Shown here: piece after piece, positions 17,450 to 26,319 of the stretch
Layout of the letters: each line of letters opens with the position of its first letter
How positions within the stretch are numbered: the stretch's first letter is position 1
DNA from: UBA9620 sp965220695
GTDB lineage: Bacteria > Acidobacteriota > Vicinamibacteria > Vicinamibacterales > UBA8438
DNA length: 64,000 nt
Direction of reading: 5' to 3'
NCBI GenBank assembly: GCA_965220695.1
Contig: OZ244838.1
Coordinates: 5,084,001 to 5,148,000, forward strand
Notes under the pieces: generated by a model
What the model saw: only the letters and a program-made list of their open reading frames with translations
What the model was told of the DNA's origin: nothing
Databases searched by the model: none
Translations under genes and position numbers: made by a program

Positions 17450-18508
17450 TCACGACAGTAGTTGATCCATCTCCTCGATGAACCGTCGGGTATCCAGGAA
17501 GTAGTTCGGATACGCGCGCCGCAGGGACTCCAGCGAGTCTGACGCGACGAGCACCGTTTCTCCGGCTGTATTCGCGAGGAGTTTTTCCTTTATCAGATAT
17601 TCGTCTGTTGCCCTCACGAGCCCGCCGTCACCGTAGGCTTGAATCGAGAGTGATTTCCGCTCCGGCCGAAGCACGAGCAAGAAGTACTTGATCCCGTGCA
17701 TTCCTTCATGCTCCTCGATGACACGCAAAGCGCGCCGGAACGCTTCCAGCTTGTCCTTGACCTGCAGGCGTTGGGCGGCGTCCCGGATTTCGGCAACGAG
17801 GGCGCCGCTGTCCTCAGGCACGTTGGCGCCCGCTGGAACACCCTCGGTAAGCGCGAATCCTGAACCAACCAGCTCGAAGAACCGCAGCCAGTCCTGGCGA
17901 CCCTCGCTGGATTTCAACGATTGCCCCAGAAACGTTCCCACGGTCTCAACTGCGGTCGCCCACGCGTGCTGCCGGCGCGTGCGCAGTTGAAGCTCGATTT
18001 GCAGCCCGTTGTACATCTGCTTCTGATCGCTGCGATAGCGATAGACGAGATGGATGCCCCGATAGCCCGACGCCTTCGGCTGTCTCACATAGTCCTTCTC
18101 ACCCACGAACTGGTGCTTGGCTCGCCGACCCCTCTGCCGATAAATCTCTCTCAGCCGGTCGACATCCGAGATGGTGGGCAACACGGCTCGAGCTCCGCCG
18201 ATGTCCTGCATCCGTGAGAGTTTCATCGTCGGAAAACGCCGCAGCTTGTCGAAAATGGACGGCACCCGCTTCAGTCGTTGCGCGACAATCGGTTTCTCGC
18301 AAATCGACACCGAGCGTTGCCTCAGCGTCATTTGGAACGTGTTCAGTGGAAAGCTGTGCGACGAGCGCCAGTTGTTGATCACGTCAAGGGCCTGACCGAT
18401 TGACAGCGCGTCGGCGAAGACGCCGTTTTGGGCCAGGAGCCTGCCGGCGCGGTCAACGTCACTGCGGCTGTACGACGGCGCGATCCACTTGGTTGTCGAC
18501 GGCTGCAC
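17450..18508 (-). CDS. RelA/SpoT-domain nucleotidyltransferase, possible toxin
   Basis: The 352-aa protein carries a ppGpp-synthetase-type domain at about residues 75-185. It includes RLKRVPSIFDKL, MQDIGGARAV (D102), KASGYRGIHLVYRY (Y149) and IELQLRT (E172); these are the usual ATP/GTP-binding and catalytic motifs. There is no HD hydrolase, TGS or ACT domain, so it cannot be a full RelA/SpoT. Around the synthetase core are an N-terminal helical part with INNWRSSHSFPLNTFQMTLR and a C-terminal domain of about 150 residues. Single-domain synthetases next to defence genes are often toxins that pyrophosphorylate nucleotides or tRNA; here that is an inference. The start is GTG 18508. It converges on JetD. 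Confidence 0.75.
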   Translation of the reverse strand: MQPSTTKWIAPSYSRSDVDRAGRLLAQNGVFADALSIGQALDVINNWRSSHSFPLNTFQMTLRQRSVSICEKPIVAQRLKRVPSIFDKLRRFPTMKLSRMQDIGGARAVLPTISDVDRLREIYRQRGRRAKHQFVGEKDYVRQPKASGYRGIHLVYRYRSDQKQMYNGLQIELQLRTRRQHAWATAVETVGTFLGQSLKSSEGRQDWLRFFELVGSGFALTEGVPAGANVPEDSGALVAEIRDAAQRLQVKDKLEAFRRALRVIEEHEGMHGIKYFLLVLRPERKSLSIQAYGDGGLVRATDEYLIKEKLLANTAGETVLVASDSLESLRRAYPNYFLDTRRFIEEMDQLLS

Positions 18509-18760
18509 GATGGGTCAACTGTAACAGCACCCGCGCGGCGCCCGCCCGCCGGCATCTCAGGCTCAATGTCGCGGCGCGGCCGCCGACGGGACGACTCGGC
18601 GCACGCCACACCTGCACGACGCACCGTAGCGGTATGCTACGCGTACCTGCACGCGACGCGGTCACGGATGCGATGACGCGAACGGCTCGCACGCGTGGCG
18701 GCGCCGGGATCACGGATGCCGTTTCGCGCGGCGGCGAACCGCCCGTGGAGGATCGATCCG

Positions 18761-18925
18761 ATGCTCAAGTTCCTGAAAGGCCTCCAATCGTGGCCGCTCT
18801 TCGTGCTGGTGGCCGCGCTGTTCGGCGTGGATCTGGCGATTCGCGATCCGCTTCCGCTGCTCGATGAGTTGCTCCTGGGGGCGCTCACCTATCTGCTGGG
18901 CCGCCGGAAGAAGCCTGACGCGTAG
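18761..18925 (+). CDS. 54-aa membrane protein, DUF6116-like
   Basis: The product MLKFLKGLQSWPLFVLVAAL continues into LDELLLGALTYLLGRRKKPDA. It has one or two hydrophobic helices and matches the small DUF6116 family in length and in its LQSWPLF and DPLPLLDELLLG motifs. Function unknown. ATG 18761 is supported by GGAGG nine bases upstream. Its 3' end overlaps the convergent ABC permease gene by 41 bases. The right-hand direct repeat begins inside its last codons, and those same last codons recur at 9093-9125 without the rest of the gene. Confidence 0.6.
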   Translation: MLKFLKGLQSWPLFVLVAALFGVDLAIRDPLPLLDELLLGALTYLLGRRKKPDA

Positions 18926-20594
18926 GCCGCGCATGCGCACGGCGGAACAGCGGTCCCGGCGCCGCGGGATTGAGATGGGACCGTATGCGGGCGGCCAAGT
19001 CGGCGAGCGTCAGCCGTGTCAGCACGTACGCTCCAAGTCCGACAACGAACGTCAGGACGGCGACCGCCGCGACCGATCGGAAGATCACGAACTGGATCCC
19101 GACCGCGATTACGATAACGACAGCGAGAATCAGCTCGAAACCCTGCGTCAGGGAGGTTCGGTCCGGCGGCGTCTGCCTGCCGAACGGGACCCCGTCGATC
19201 AGCCTCAGGCCCACGCCCAGATACAGGCTGGCAACGACCGTGTTGTATACGGTGAAGAAGACGGCATCCGTGACGTCCCAGGACCACGCCAGCACGAGCA
19301 GCCAGAAGATGTTCGGCAGGGCGACCAGCATGAGCCAGAGCCCCGCGTGGATCCCCCGCACGAACGGACGGAGGGAAGCATCGGGCACGACGCCGAACGA
19401 CCAGATGCCCTTGTAGTCATTGCCGAACGCCAGGAACGCGCACGTGATGATGATCGTCGCGCCGAGAAGGTGGGGGAGGAAGTGCATCGGGGCAAAGCCC
19501 GGATCGAACGGAGACAGCTCGCGCCCGACGATGAGCAGAATGAAGAACACGACGACCGGCGCCACATTCAGAGCCATGTTGCGCCGGAACTGCCAGTCGC
19601 GGACCATCATTGCGCGCAGATACTCGAAACCGGCGCGGCCGGCCTGACCGCCGGTCAACCTCGCCACCCACGGCAGGACCTTCGATCGTTTCCATTGCCG
19701 TCGCCGTATCCCGGAACCCGAGCGCATCAGACCTGAGACACGGATCAGGTGATCGCGCGACAGGGCCCGCAGTCCGAAGACGCCGCCGGCGGTCGCGAGG
19801 GCGACGCCCCCGACTCCCAGCAACGCCGGGAATCCCCCCGGTATCGCCTCGCCGGCGATGAGCCATGCGTCGGGCGGCGCGATCGAGGTTGCCCAGATCA
19901 CCAGCTCGGCCGCCGGCTCGTCCAGGTAGATGAACCCGAAAATGAGCGCCATGGGGACGGCCTGGACCGTAACCGCCGCCGCCTTGAGACGCCGGATGGG
20001 TATGAAGCGCACCAGCCACCCGAACAGGCTGCACCAGAGCAGCGCGACGACCACCCCGACGCCGAGCGCGACCAGAAAGTGCAGCGCTGGATAGACGAGG
20101 GCCGGATAGGCGCCGGTGTGAGAAAGAAACAGGCCGACGAGCGCCGGTATGCCGTTCATCCCCGTGACGACGTAGACGACCACCTTCAGCAGATGCGTCA
20201 GCTTGGCGCCCGACCAGGTGGCGCCGTTCACCGGCTGGTGCGCCAGAATCAGTCCGTCGACCGGGTTCAACAGGCTCTCGGCAATATCGGCGACCAGGAT
20301 CATGCTGAGTTGGAACACGGTGATCATGACGAACAACAGGAGGAAATCCAAGGGCGAAGGGGCGGCAAAGACCACCACGAGGCTCAACAGCCCGGAGAGG
20401 ATGAACCAGAAGATCACAAGTCTGCTCATGGAATAGGCGTTGCCCATCATGGAGATTTCCTGCCGGTCGCTGAGGGTGTCGAACAGGTCGACGAGGATCC
20501 AGTAGCGGCGGGGCTCGATGCCGCAGCGTTGAAGCAGCCCGGCGAACGCCCGGCCGCGAAAGAGACGCCTGATGATGGCGCGAAACGCCTTCAT
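18885..20594 (-). CDS. ABC exporter permease, paralogue 1
   Basis: This 569-aa integral membrane protein is the last of three paralogous permeases transcribed after one ATPase. It starts MKAFRAIIRRLFRGRAFAGL, a segment almost identical in all three, and has ten or more hydrophobic segments. LILAHQPVNGATWSGAKLTH, GWLVRFIPIRRLKAAA and YLRAMMVRDWQFRRNM are shared landmarks. It resembles ABC-2-like exporters; the substrate is not predictable. The reading frame extends far upstream, but homology with the paralogues fixes the start at ATG 20594, 44 bases after the previous stop. The 3' end forms part of the right-hand direct repeat, and a 3' fragment of this gene is found at 9105-9427. Confidence 0.8.
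   Translation of the reverse strand: MKAFRAIIRRLFRGRAFAGLLQRCGIEPRRYWILVDLFDTLSDRQEISMMGNAYSMSRLVIFWFILSGLLSLVVVFAAPSPLDFLLLFVMITVFQLSMILVADIAESLLNPVDGLILAHQPVNGATWSGAKLTHLLKVVVYVVTGMNGIPALVGLFLSHTGAYPALVYPALHFLVALGVGVVVALLWCSLFGWLVRFIPIRRLKAAAVTVQAVPMALIFGFIYLDEPAAELVIWATSIAPPDAWLIAGEAIPGGFPALLGVGGVALATAGGVFGLRALSRDHLIRVSGLMRSGSGIRRRQWKRSKVLPWVARLTGGQAGRAGFEYLRAMMVRDWQFRRNMALNVAPVVVFFILLIVGRELSPFDPGFAPMHFLPHLLGATIIITCAFLAFGNDYKGIWSFGVVPDASLRPFVRGIHAGLWLMLVALPNIFWLLVLAWSWDVTDAVFFTVYNTVVASLYLGVGLRLIDGVPFGRQTPPDRTSLTQGFELILAVVIVIAVGIQFVIFRSVAAVAVLTFVVGLGAYVLTRLTLADLAARIRSHLNPAAPGPLFRRAHARPTRQASSGGPADR
18893..19227. repeat. 335-bp direct repeat, right copy (intact gene ends)
   Basis: This is the parental copy of the repeat at 9093-9427: it comprises the convergent 3' ends of the DUF6116 gene and of ABC permease 1, both intact. 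Recombination between the copies would excise about 9.8 kb containing the whole Wadjet operon, the RelA/SpoT-domain gene and the DUF6116 gene, leaving one repeat. Confidence 0.9.
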
Positions 20595-20638
20595 GACCGG
20601 GAGATCGCCGATGAACCGGGAAACGCCGCGCACTTTCT

Positions 20639-22330
20639 CTATCCCTCTTCCGTCTCGACAAGATGGAATATCGATCTCGGTGGGCCGGGAGTGAGATGGG
20701 ACTCCATGCGGGATACGCAGCGCACGAGTCCCGCTCGTGTCAGGGGGTACGTCCCGAGCCCCACGACGATAGTCGCGACGACGACCGCCGCGATGGAACG
20801 GAACAACACGTACTGGATTCCGATCGCAAGAACCACAACGACAAGGTGAGTCAGCATGAAAACCCACTGACGCGCCTCTGGTATGGCTCCCGCCTGCAGC
20901 GGCTGTTTGCCGAACGGGACGCCGTCGATCAGCCTGAGACCCACTGCGAGATACAGGGAGGCAACGACTGTGCTGAATGCGATGAAGAAGACGGCGTCCC
21001 CGACGCCCCAGGACCACGCCAGCACCAGCAGCCAGAAGACGTTGGGAAGGACGACCAGCATGAGCCCGAGCGAAGCGTGGATCCCCCGCACGAACGGACG
21101 GAAGGAAGACTCGGGTGCGACGCCGAACGACCAGAAGCCCTGGTAGTCATCGCTATACGGCAGGCACCGGCACACCCCGAATATCGTCGCCCCGATCAAG
21201 TGGGGCAGCGCGTGCATGTAGGCAAAGCCCGGATCGAACGGCGACGCCTCCCGCCAGACGACGAACAGGGCGACGAACAGGATGATCACCGGTGCAGCCT
21301 GCATCGCCATGGTGCGCCGGAACTGCCAGTCGCGGACCATCATGGCGCGCAGAAACTCATACCCGGCGCGGCTGGCCTGACCGCCGGCGACTCTCGCAAT
21401 CCACGGACCGGCCTGCAGTCGTTTCCATCGTCGTCGCCGTATCCCGGTGGGCGCCTGCATCAGACCGGACACACGGATCAGTTGGTCGGTCGAGAGCGCC
21501 CGCAGCCCGAAGACGACGGCGCCAATTGCGACCGCGGCGCCCAGTAGCGCCGGGAATCCCCCCGGCACCGCCTCGCCGGCGGCGCGCCATCCCGCCGGCA
21601 GCGCAATCGGCCCTGCCCGGCGCACAAGCTGCGCCGCCACCTCGGGCAGGAACAAGTAGCCGTACATGAACAGCAGGGGGACGGTCTGCGCCAGCGCCGC
21701 GGCCGCCTTCAGACGCCGGACGGGAACGAAGCGCACCAGCCACCCGAACAGGCTGCAGCAGAGGAGCGCGACGACCAGCCCGGCTCCGAGCGCGAGCAGA
21801 ACGTGCATGGGCGGGTAGACGAGGCGAGCGACCCAGCCGGTGTGAGGCAGCAGGACGCCGGCGAGCGCCGGCACGCTGTTGATTGCCGCCACGACATAGA
21901 CGACGACCTTGACGAGATGCGTCAGCCTGGCGCCCGACCAGGTGGCGCCGTTGATCGGCTGGTGCGCCAGAATCAGTCCCTCGACCGGATTCACCAGGTT
22001 CTCGGCGACGGCGGCGATCAGGATGCCGCCGAGCAGCACCATCGTGAGTACCAGGAACACGACGAGGTACATGCCGGGAGCGGTACCGAGAACGAGCATG
22101 CCGTAGCTGAAGACGCCAGAAAAGAGGCTGGAGAAAATAAAGACGAAGATCGCACGGGCGCGCATGGAGTGCACCCTGTCCATCAGGGCGGCGGCCCGCC
22201 GCTCGCTGAGCGTGTCGAACAGTTCGACGAGGATCCAGTAGCGGCGGGGCTCGATGCCGCAGCGTTGAAGCAGCCCGGCGAACGCCCGGCCGCGGAAGAT
22301 CCGCCTGCCGACGGAGCGAAGCGCCTTCAT
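20639..22330 (-). CDS. ABC exporter permease, paralogue 2
   Basis: The 563-aa protein aligns by eye over its whole length with its two neighbours. Shared blocks are FRGRAFAGLLQRCGIEPRR, LILAHQPINGATWSG, GWLVRFVPVRRLKAAA, GLRALSTDQLIRVSGLM and RAMMVRDWQFRRTM. It has ten or more membrane helices. It differs from the others mainly in the extracytoplasmic loops and in GVCRCLPYSDDYQGFW. ATG 22330 begins three bases after the stop of paralogue 3, so the operon is tightly packed. Three permeases for one ATPase may mean alternative heteromeric pumps. No accessory periplasmic protein is encoded nearby. Confidence 0.8.
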   Translation of the reverse strand: MKALRSVGRRIFRGRAFAGLLQRCGIEPRRYWILVELFDTLSERRAAALMDRVHSMRARAIFVFIFSSLFSGVFSYGMLVLGTAPGMYLVVFLVLTMVLLGGILIAAVAENLVNPVEGLILAHQPINGATWSGARLTHLVKVVVYVVAAINSVPALAGVLLPHTGWVARLVYPPMHVLLALGAGLVVALLCCSLFGWLVRFVPVRRLKAAAALAQTVPLLFMYGYLFLPEVAAQLVRRAGPIALPAGWRAAGEAVPGGFPALLGAAVAIGAVVFGLRALSTDQLIRVSGLMQAPTGIRRRRWKRLQAGPWIARVAGGQASRAGYEFLRAMMVRDWQFRRTMAMQAAPVIILFVALFVVWREASPFDPGFAYMHALPHLIGATIFGVCRCLPYSDDYQGFWSFGVAPESSFRPFVRGIHASLGLMLVVLPNVFWLLVLAWSWGVGDAVFFIAFSTVVASLYLAVGLRLIDGVPFGKQPLQAGAIPEARQWVFMLTHLVVVVLAIGIQYVLFRSIAAVVVATIVVGLGTYPLTRAGLVRCVSRMESHLTPGPPRSIFHLVETEEG

Positions 22331-22333
22331 GAT

Positions 22334-24013
22334 CTACTCCGCGTCTTCATAGACATGGCGGAACATCGATCCCGACGCGGCAGGACTGAGACTGGACCGC
22401 ATGCGGGACGCGAAGCGGACAAGCCCCGCTCGTGTCAGGAAATACGTCCCGACCCCCACGACGACAGTTGACACAACGACCGCCGCGACGGAACGGAACA
22501 GCACGTACTGGATCCCAATCAACACGGCCAAAACGACCGCGTAGAGCGACAGCCACAGAACCATCGTGAAGTCGGCTGCGGGCGACGGCGTCTGCTTGCC
22601 GAACGGGACACCGTTGACCAGTCTGAGGCCCAGGCCCAGATACAGGGAGGCAACGGCCGTGCTGTGGGCGATGAAGAAGACGGCATCCGTCATTCCCCAG
22701 GACCACGCCAGCACCAGCAGCCAGAAAATGTTCGGCAAGACGATCAGCATGAGCCAGAGCGCAACATGAATCCCCCGCACGAACGGACGGAAGGAAGACT
22801 CGGGCACGACGCCGAACGACCAGATGCCCTTGTAGTCATTGCCGTACTGCAGAAACCGGCATGTGAGGACGGCCGTCATGCCGAACAGGTGGGGCAGAAA
22901 ATACGCGGCGGCAAAGCCCGCATCGAACGGCGACACCTCCCGCCGGACGACGAGCAGAAGGATGAACCAGATGATCAACGGTGCGGCCTTCATCGCCATG
23001 TTGCGCCGGAACTGCCAGTCGCGGACCAGCATGCAACGCAGGTATTCGTACCCGGCGCGGCCGGCCTGACCGCCGGCGACACTCGCAATCCACCGACCCA
23101 CCTGCAATCGTCTCCGCCGCCGGCGCCGAGTCCCGATGGGTGACTGCATCAGACTCGACACACGGATCAGGTGGTCGACCGAGAGCGCCCGCAGGCCGAA
23201 GACGGTGGAGCCGGTCGCCACGGCGACCCCCGCGGCGCCCAGCAGCGCCGGGAACCCACCCGGCACCGCGTCAGCGGCGGCGCTCCATGCCGCGGGCAGC
23301 ACAATCGAGTCTGCGCGGCGCAACAACTCCGCCCCATACTCGCGCAGGTAGGAGAATCCGAGGATGCACAGTACGGGGACGGTCTGCATCAGCGCGGCGG
23401 CAGCCTTCAGACGCCGGACGGGAACGAAGCGCACCAGCCACCCGAACAGGCTGCAGCAGAGGAGCGCGACGACGAGCCCGGCTCCGAGCGCCAGGAGAAA
23501 GTGCGCGGGAGGGTATGCGAGGCGAACGAACCTGTCGGTGTGAGGCAGCAGGACGCCGACGAGCGCCGGCACACCGTTGATCCCCGCCACGAGGTAGACG
23601 ACGGCAACGATTAGATGCGTCAGCTTGGCCCCCGACCAGGTGGCCCTGTTCACCGGCTGGTGCGCCAGAATCAGTCCCGCGACCGGGTTCACCAGGCTTT
23701 CGGAGACCTCGGCGACCAGGACGATGCTGACCAGAAACACCGTAAGCGCAAGGAACACAACGAGATACATCCCGGGCGTGGAACCGGCAGCGAACATCAA
23801 GAAGCTGATGAGGCTCGACAGGACGAACCAGACGATCATCCCGGCGTGCATCGCGCCGTAGTCCATCCCGGCCACTTCCTGCCGCGCGCCGAGTGTGTTG
23901 AACAGATCGACGAGGATCCAGTAGCGGCGGGGCTCGATGCCGCAGCGTTGGAGCAGCCCGGCGAACGCCCGGCCGCGGAACACCCGCCGGACGATGGCGG
24001 ACAGGGCCGTCAC
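22334..24013 (-). CDS. ABC exporter permease, paralogue 3
   Basis: The 559-aa protein is the first permease of the set, directly after the ATPase gene. GTG 24013 is preferred over the ATG at 24025: it makes the N-terminus (VTALSAIVRRVFRGRAF) match those of the paralogues, and it overlaps the ATPase stop as GTGA, the coupling expected for an ABC pair. Family landmarks are the same as in the other two. The much longer upstream frame through the ATPase gene is a shadow. Confidence 0.8.
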   Translation of the reverse strand: MTALSAIVRRVFRGRAFAGLLQRCGIEPRRYWILVDLFNTLGARQEVAGMDYGAMHAGMIVWFVLSSLISFLMFAAGSTPGMYLVVFLALTVFLVSIVLVAEVSESLVNPVAGLILAHQPVNRATWSGAKLTHLIVAVVYLVAGINGVPALVGVLLPHTDRFVRLAYPPAHFLLALGAGLVVALLCCSLFGWLVRFVPVRRLKAAAALMQTVPVLCILGFSYLREYGAELLRRADSIVLPAAWSAAADAVPGGFPALLGAAGVAVATGSTVFGLRALSVDHLIRVSSLMQSPIGTRRRRRRRLQVGRWIASVAGGQAGRAGYEYLRCMLVRDWQFRRNMAMKAAPLIIWFILLLVVRREVSPFDAGFAAAYFLPHLFGMTAVLTCRFLQYGNDYKGIWSFGVVPESSFRPFVRGIHVALWLMLIVLPNIFWLLVLAWSWGMTDAVFFIAHSTAVASLYLGLGLRLVNGVPFGKQTPSPAADFTMVLWLSLYAVVLAVLIGIQYVLFRSVAAVVVSTVVVGVGTYFLTRAGLVRFASRMRSSLSPAASGSMFRHVYEDAE

Positions 24014-24834
24014 GACCGGAGGCATTCGACGAGCTCGGAAACACCGCTTACCGCGCCCTCGGTATGGGTCAGTTGCCGGAAGACGTCTTCGAGACTGCCC
24101 CGCTCGGTAGACGCCTTCAACGCCTCGAGCGAGCCGTCGGCGATGAGACGGCCTTCGTGGATGATCAGGGCGCGGTCGCACACACGCTCGACGATATCGA
24201 GCACGTGCGAGCTGTAGAGTATGGCCTTGCCGTCCGCCGCCAGGGCGGCGACCAGGTCCCGGACCATCAGCCCGCTGTTGACGTCCAGGCCCGAGAGCGG
24301 TTCGTCCAGCATCACGATGTCGGGATTGTGAAGGAGGGCCGCGCTCAGGAGCACCTTCTGGCGCATGCCCTTGGAGTACCCGTCCAGCGGACGCAGGCGG
24401 TCGTCGGTCAGGTCGAACTGCTCGAGGAACCGGCCGATGCGCGACTGCAGGCATTCTTCGGGCACCTCCTGCAGGCGGCCCATCAGCTCCAGGAACTCCT
24501 GTCCCGTCAGGCTCTCGAAGAGCGCGGCGGATTCCGGCACGTACCCGAGGCGTTTCTTGGCCTCGACCGCCTCTTCGGGCATCGAGTACCCGGCGACCCG
24601 CACCGACCCGCCCCCCGGCGGGAGAATGCCCGTCAGGACCTTGATGGTCGTGCTCTTCCCGGCGCCGTTCGGTCCCAGCAACCCGACCACCTCGCCGCGC
24701 CGGAGCGTGAACGAGATCCCGTGCAGGACCTCGCCGGCCCCGTAGCTGAACGTCAGTCCGTCGACGGCCACCACGGACTGTGCTTCGACAGGGCTTGGCG
24801 GTTGGGGTGGTTGGGATGGCTCAGAGGGTGGCAT
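24010..24834 (-). CDS. ABC exporter ATP-binding protein
   Basis: The 274-aa ATPase has every expected motif: Walker A GPNGAGKST, a Q-loop-region LGYVPESAALFESLTGQEFL, signature YSKGMRQK, Walker B IVMLDEP, D-loop SGLD and H-loop SSHVLD. It belongs to the drug/export type, such as CcmA/NatA. An unusual N-terminal leader of about 20 residues is rich in Pro, Ser and Gln (MPPSEPSQPPQPPSPVEAQS). A ribosome site (GGAGA) precedes ATG 24834. It heads the operon with the three permeases and should energise them all. The C-terminal extension after the ATPase core (LTHTEGAVSGVSELVECLRS) is short and without a known domain. Confidence 0.9.
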   Translation of the reverse strand: MPPSEPSQPPQPPSPVEAQSVVAVDGLTFSYGAGEVLHGISFTLRRGEVVGLLGPNGAGKSTTIKVLTGILPPGGGSVRVAGYSMPEEAVEAKKRLGYVPESAALFESLTGQEFLELMGRLQEVPEECLQSRIGRFLEQFDLTDDRLRPLDGYSKGMRQKVLLSAALLHNPDIVMLDEPLSGLDVNSGLMVRDLVAALAADGKAILYSSHVLDIVERVCDRALIIHEGRLIADGSLEALKASTERGSLEDVFRQLTHTEGAVSGVSELVECLRS

Positions 24835-24868
24835 ATCGTCGGAGTCTCCGGCGGCGGCTTCCGCGCCG

Positions 24869-26197
24869 TCAGCCGCCGCGAATCACCGCCACGCTGTCGC
24901 CCGCCTGCGGGGGGTCGACGCCGGCCCGGTTGCCATCGATAGTCTCGTTACCGAGCACTGCGCCGCTGGCGGGGTCGTACCAGGTGATGGCCGCGCGGCC
25001 GCCGAACCACCCGGTGTTGACGGTCACGGGTACGTGGGACTCGAAGTAGGCGACTGCGTGCCGGCCGGCGTCGGACCGCGCGACATGGACTCTTTCGCTG
25101 CGGTCGAGCGCGGCGTGCGCGTCGTCGGGTACGAGGTCGTGCCAGTCCACGGTCTTCAGGATGGCCTGCATATGGGTCGCGACGGCCTTGGCCCCGGGAC
25201 GCTCCACGTCCGTTCGCCAGTGTTCGAGATTGAGCCACGTCGTCCAGCCGCCGTAGCCTTCGCCGAAGCCGCCGTGCAGGCGCGCGGCCCAGTAGTGGGC
25301 GCGGAAGGCCGGGGTCGTGCCGGTCTTGTGTATCCGGAAGACGCCGCCGTCCTGCTCGTGCTCGTACCAGGTCTCGCACAGGAACGTCGGTTTGACCGGG
25401 GTCCGGCGGTAGTCGGCCTGCACCTGGCGCAGCATGCCGGCGACGGTGCCGCGGGCCTGGACCGAGTGGAAGTCGAGCTCGTCGCGCAGGTGGTCGGCGC
25501 TGCTGCGTCCGGCGCGCGGGTGCATGGTGACGAGCTGCGTCACGCCGGCGCCGCGCAGGCCCTGATAGAGCCGCCGGTACTTGGCGACGCTTACCCGCGC
25601 CTCGTCGCCGCCCAGGACCCAGATGAGGTTCGCCTGCTCGCGGTAGCGCGCGCCCAGGGTCCTGCCGATGGCGTAATGCGCCTCCTCGGAAAAGTGCCGG
25701 CTGAAGTTGCTGGCCCAGAGCGGGATGAAGTAGGCGGCCATGCCCTGCCCGGCCAGGTAGTCCAGCACGGCGTCCACGTGCCGCCAATAGGCGTCGTTGG
25801 GACGGTCGAAGCGGACGTCGCCGGTCCGTTCCGGGACGCTGCCGTCGGCCGCGAAGAAGGGCACGTCGCCGTTGGCGTTGGTGCGCGCCTGGCCCTGCTC
25901 GCCTTCGAAATCCCAGCTCGCCGCGCCGTCATCGAACGACCAGGGCGTTGCGACCAGTTGCAGGCCCGTAAAGCCCTGCGCGGCGCGGATGTCGATATAG
26001 GCCTGCGCGTCGGCCAGCGTCAGGGACGCCAGCAGTTGCCAGGGTGTGTCGGCGACGTAGTAGAAGGGCGTGCCGTCCGCCCAGGTGAGGTAACGGCCGT
26101 TGGCGCTGACCTCGATCGGTCCGTCGAACGCCGCACGGCCCACCGGCGCCGCGGTGCCGGCGACCGCCAGTACGCATGCCGCCAGTAATGCTCTCAT
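24869..26197 (-). CDS. Secreted DUF4038 glycoside-hydrolase-like protein
   Basis: The 442-aa protein has a signal peptide and a (beta/alpha)8 barrel of the DUF4038 family. Recognised features are LTWADGTPFYYVADTPWQLL at the start, FTGLQLVATPW, YFIPLWASNF, and LIWVLGGDE with a likely catalytic acid. A second acid is in FLCETWYEH. The last 100 residues resemble the 'collagen-binding' beta-sandwich often found after DUF4038 (VHVARSDAGRHAVAYFESHVPVTV). Relatives include apiosidase-like enzymes acting on plant glycans. The start ATG 26197 is where the signal sequence begins; the upstream frame is not coding. The next gene upstream, on the same strand, is 122 bases away. Confidence 0.75.
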   Translation of the reverse strand: MRALLAACVLAVAGTAAPVGRAAFDGPIEVSANGRYLTWADGTPFYYVADTPWQLLASLTLADAQAYIDIRAAQGFTGLQLVATPWSFDDGAASWDFEGEQGQARTNANGDVPFFAADGSVPERTGDVRFDRPNDAYWRHVDAVLDYLAGQGMAAYFIPLWASNFSRHFSEEAHYAIGRTLGARYREQANLIWVLGGDEARVSVAKYRRLYQGLRGAGVTQLVTMHPRAGRSSADHLRDELDFHSVQARGTVAGMLRQVQADYRRTPVKPTFLCETWYEHEQDGGVFRIHKTGTTPAFRAHYWAARLHGGFGEGYGGWTTWLNLEHWRTDVERPGAKAVATHMQAILKTVDWHDLVPDDAHAALDRSERVHVARSDAGRHAVAYFESHVPVTVNTGWFGGRAAITWYDPASGAVLGNETIDGNRAGVDPPQAGDSVAVIRGG

Positions 26198-26319
26198 CAC
26201 CCCCACGGTACGGGCACTGCATGCCCGTGTAAAGCGCAGAAACACACGCGCATCGTGACGGGCCAGACCGGCGGCGACCCGTCCGCCCGCCGGCGGCGTC
26301 GAACGTTCGAGCGGGACCG

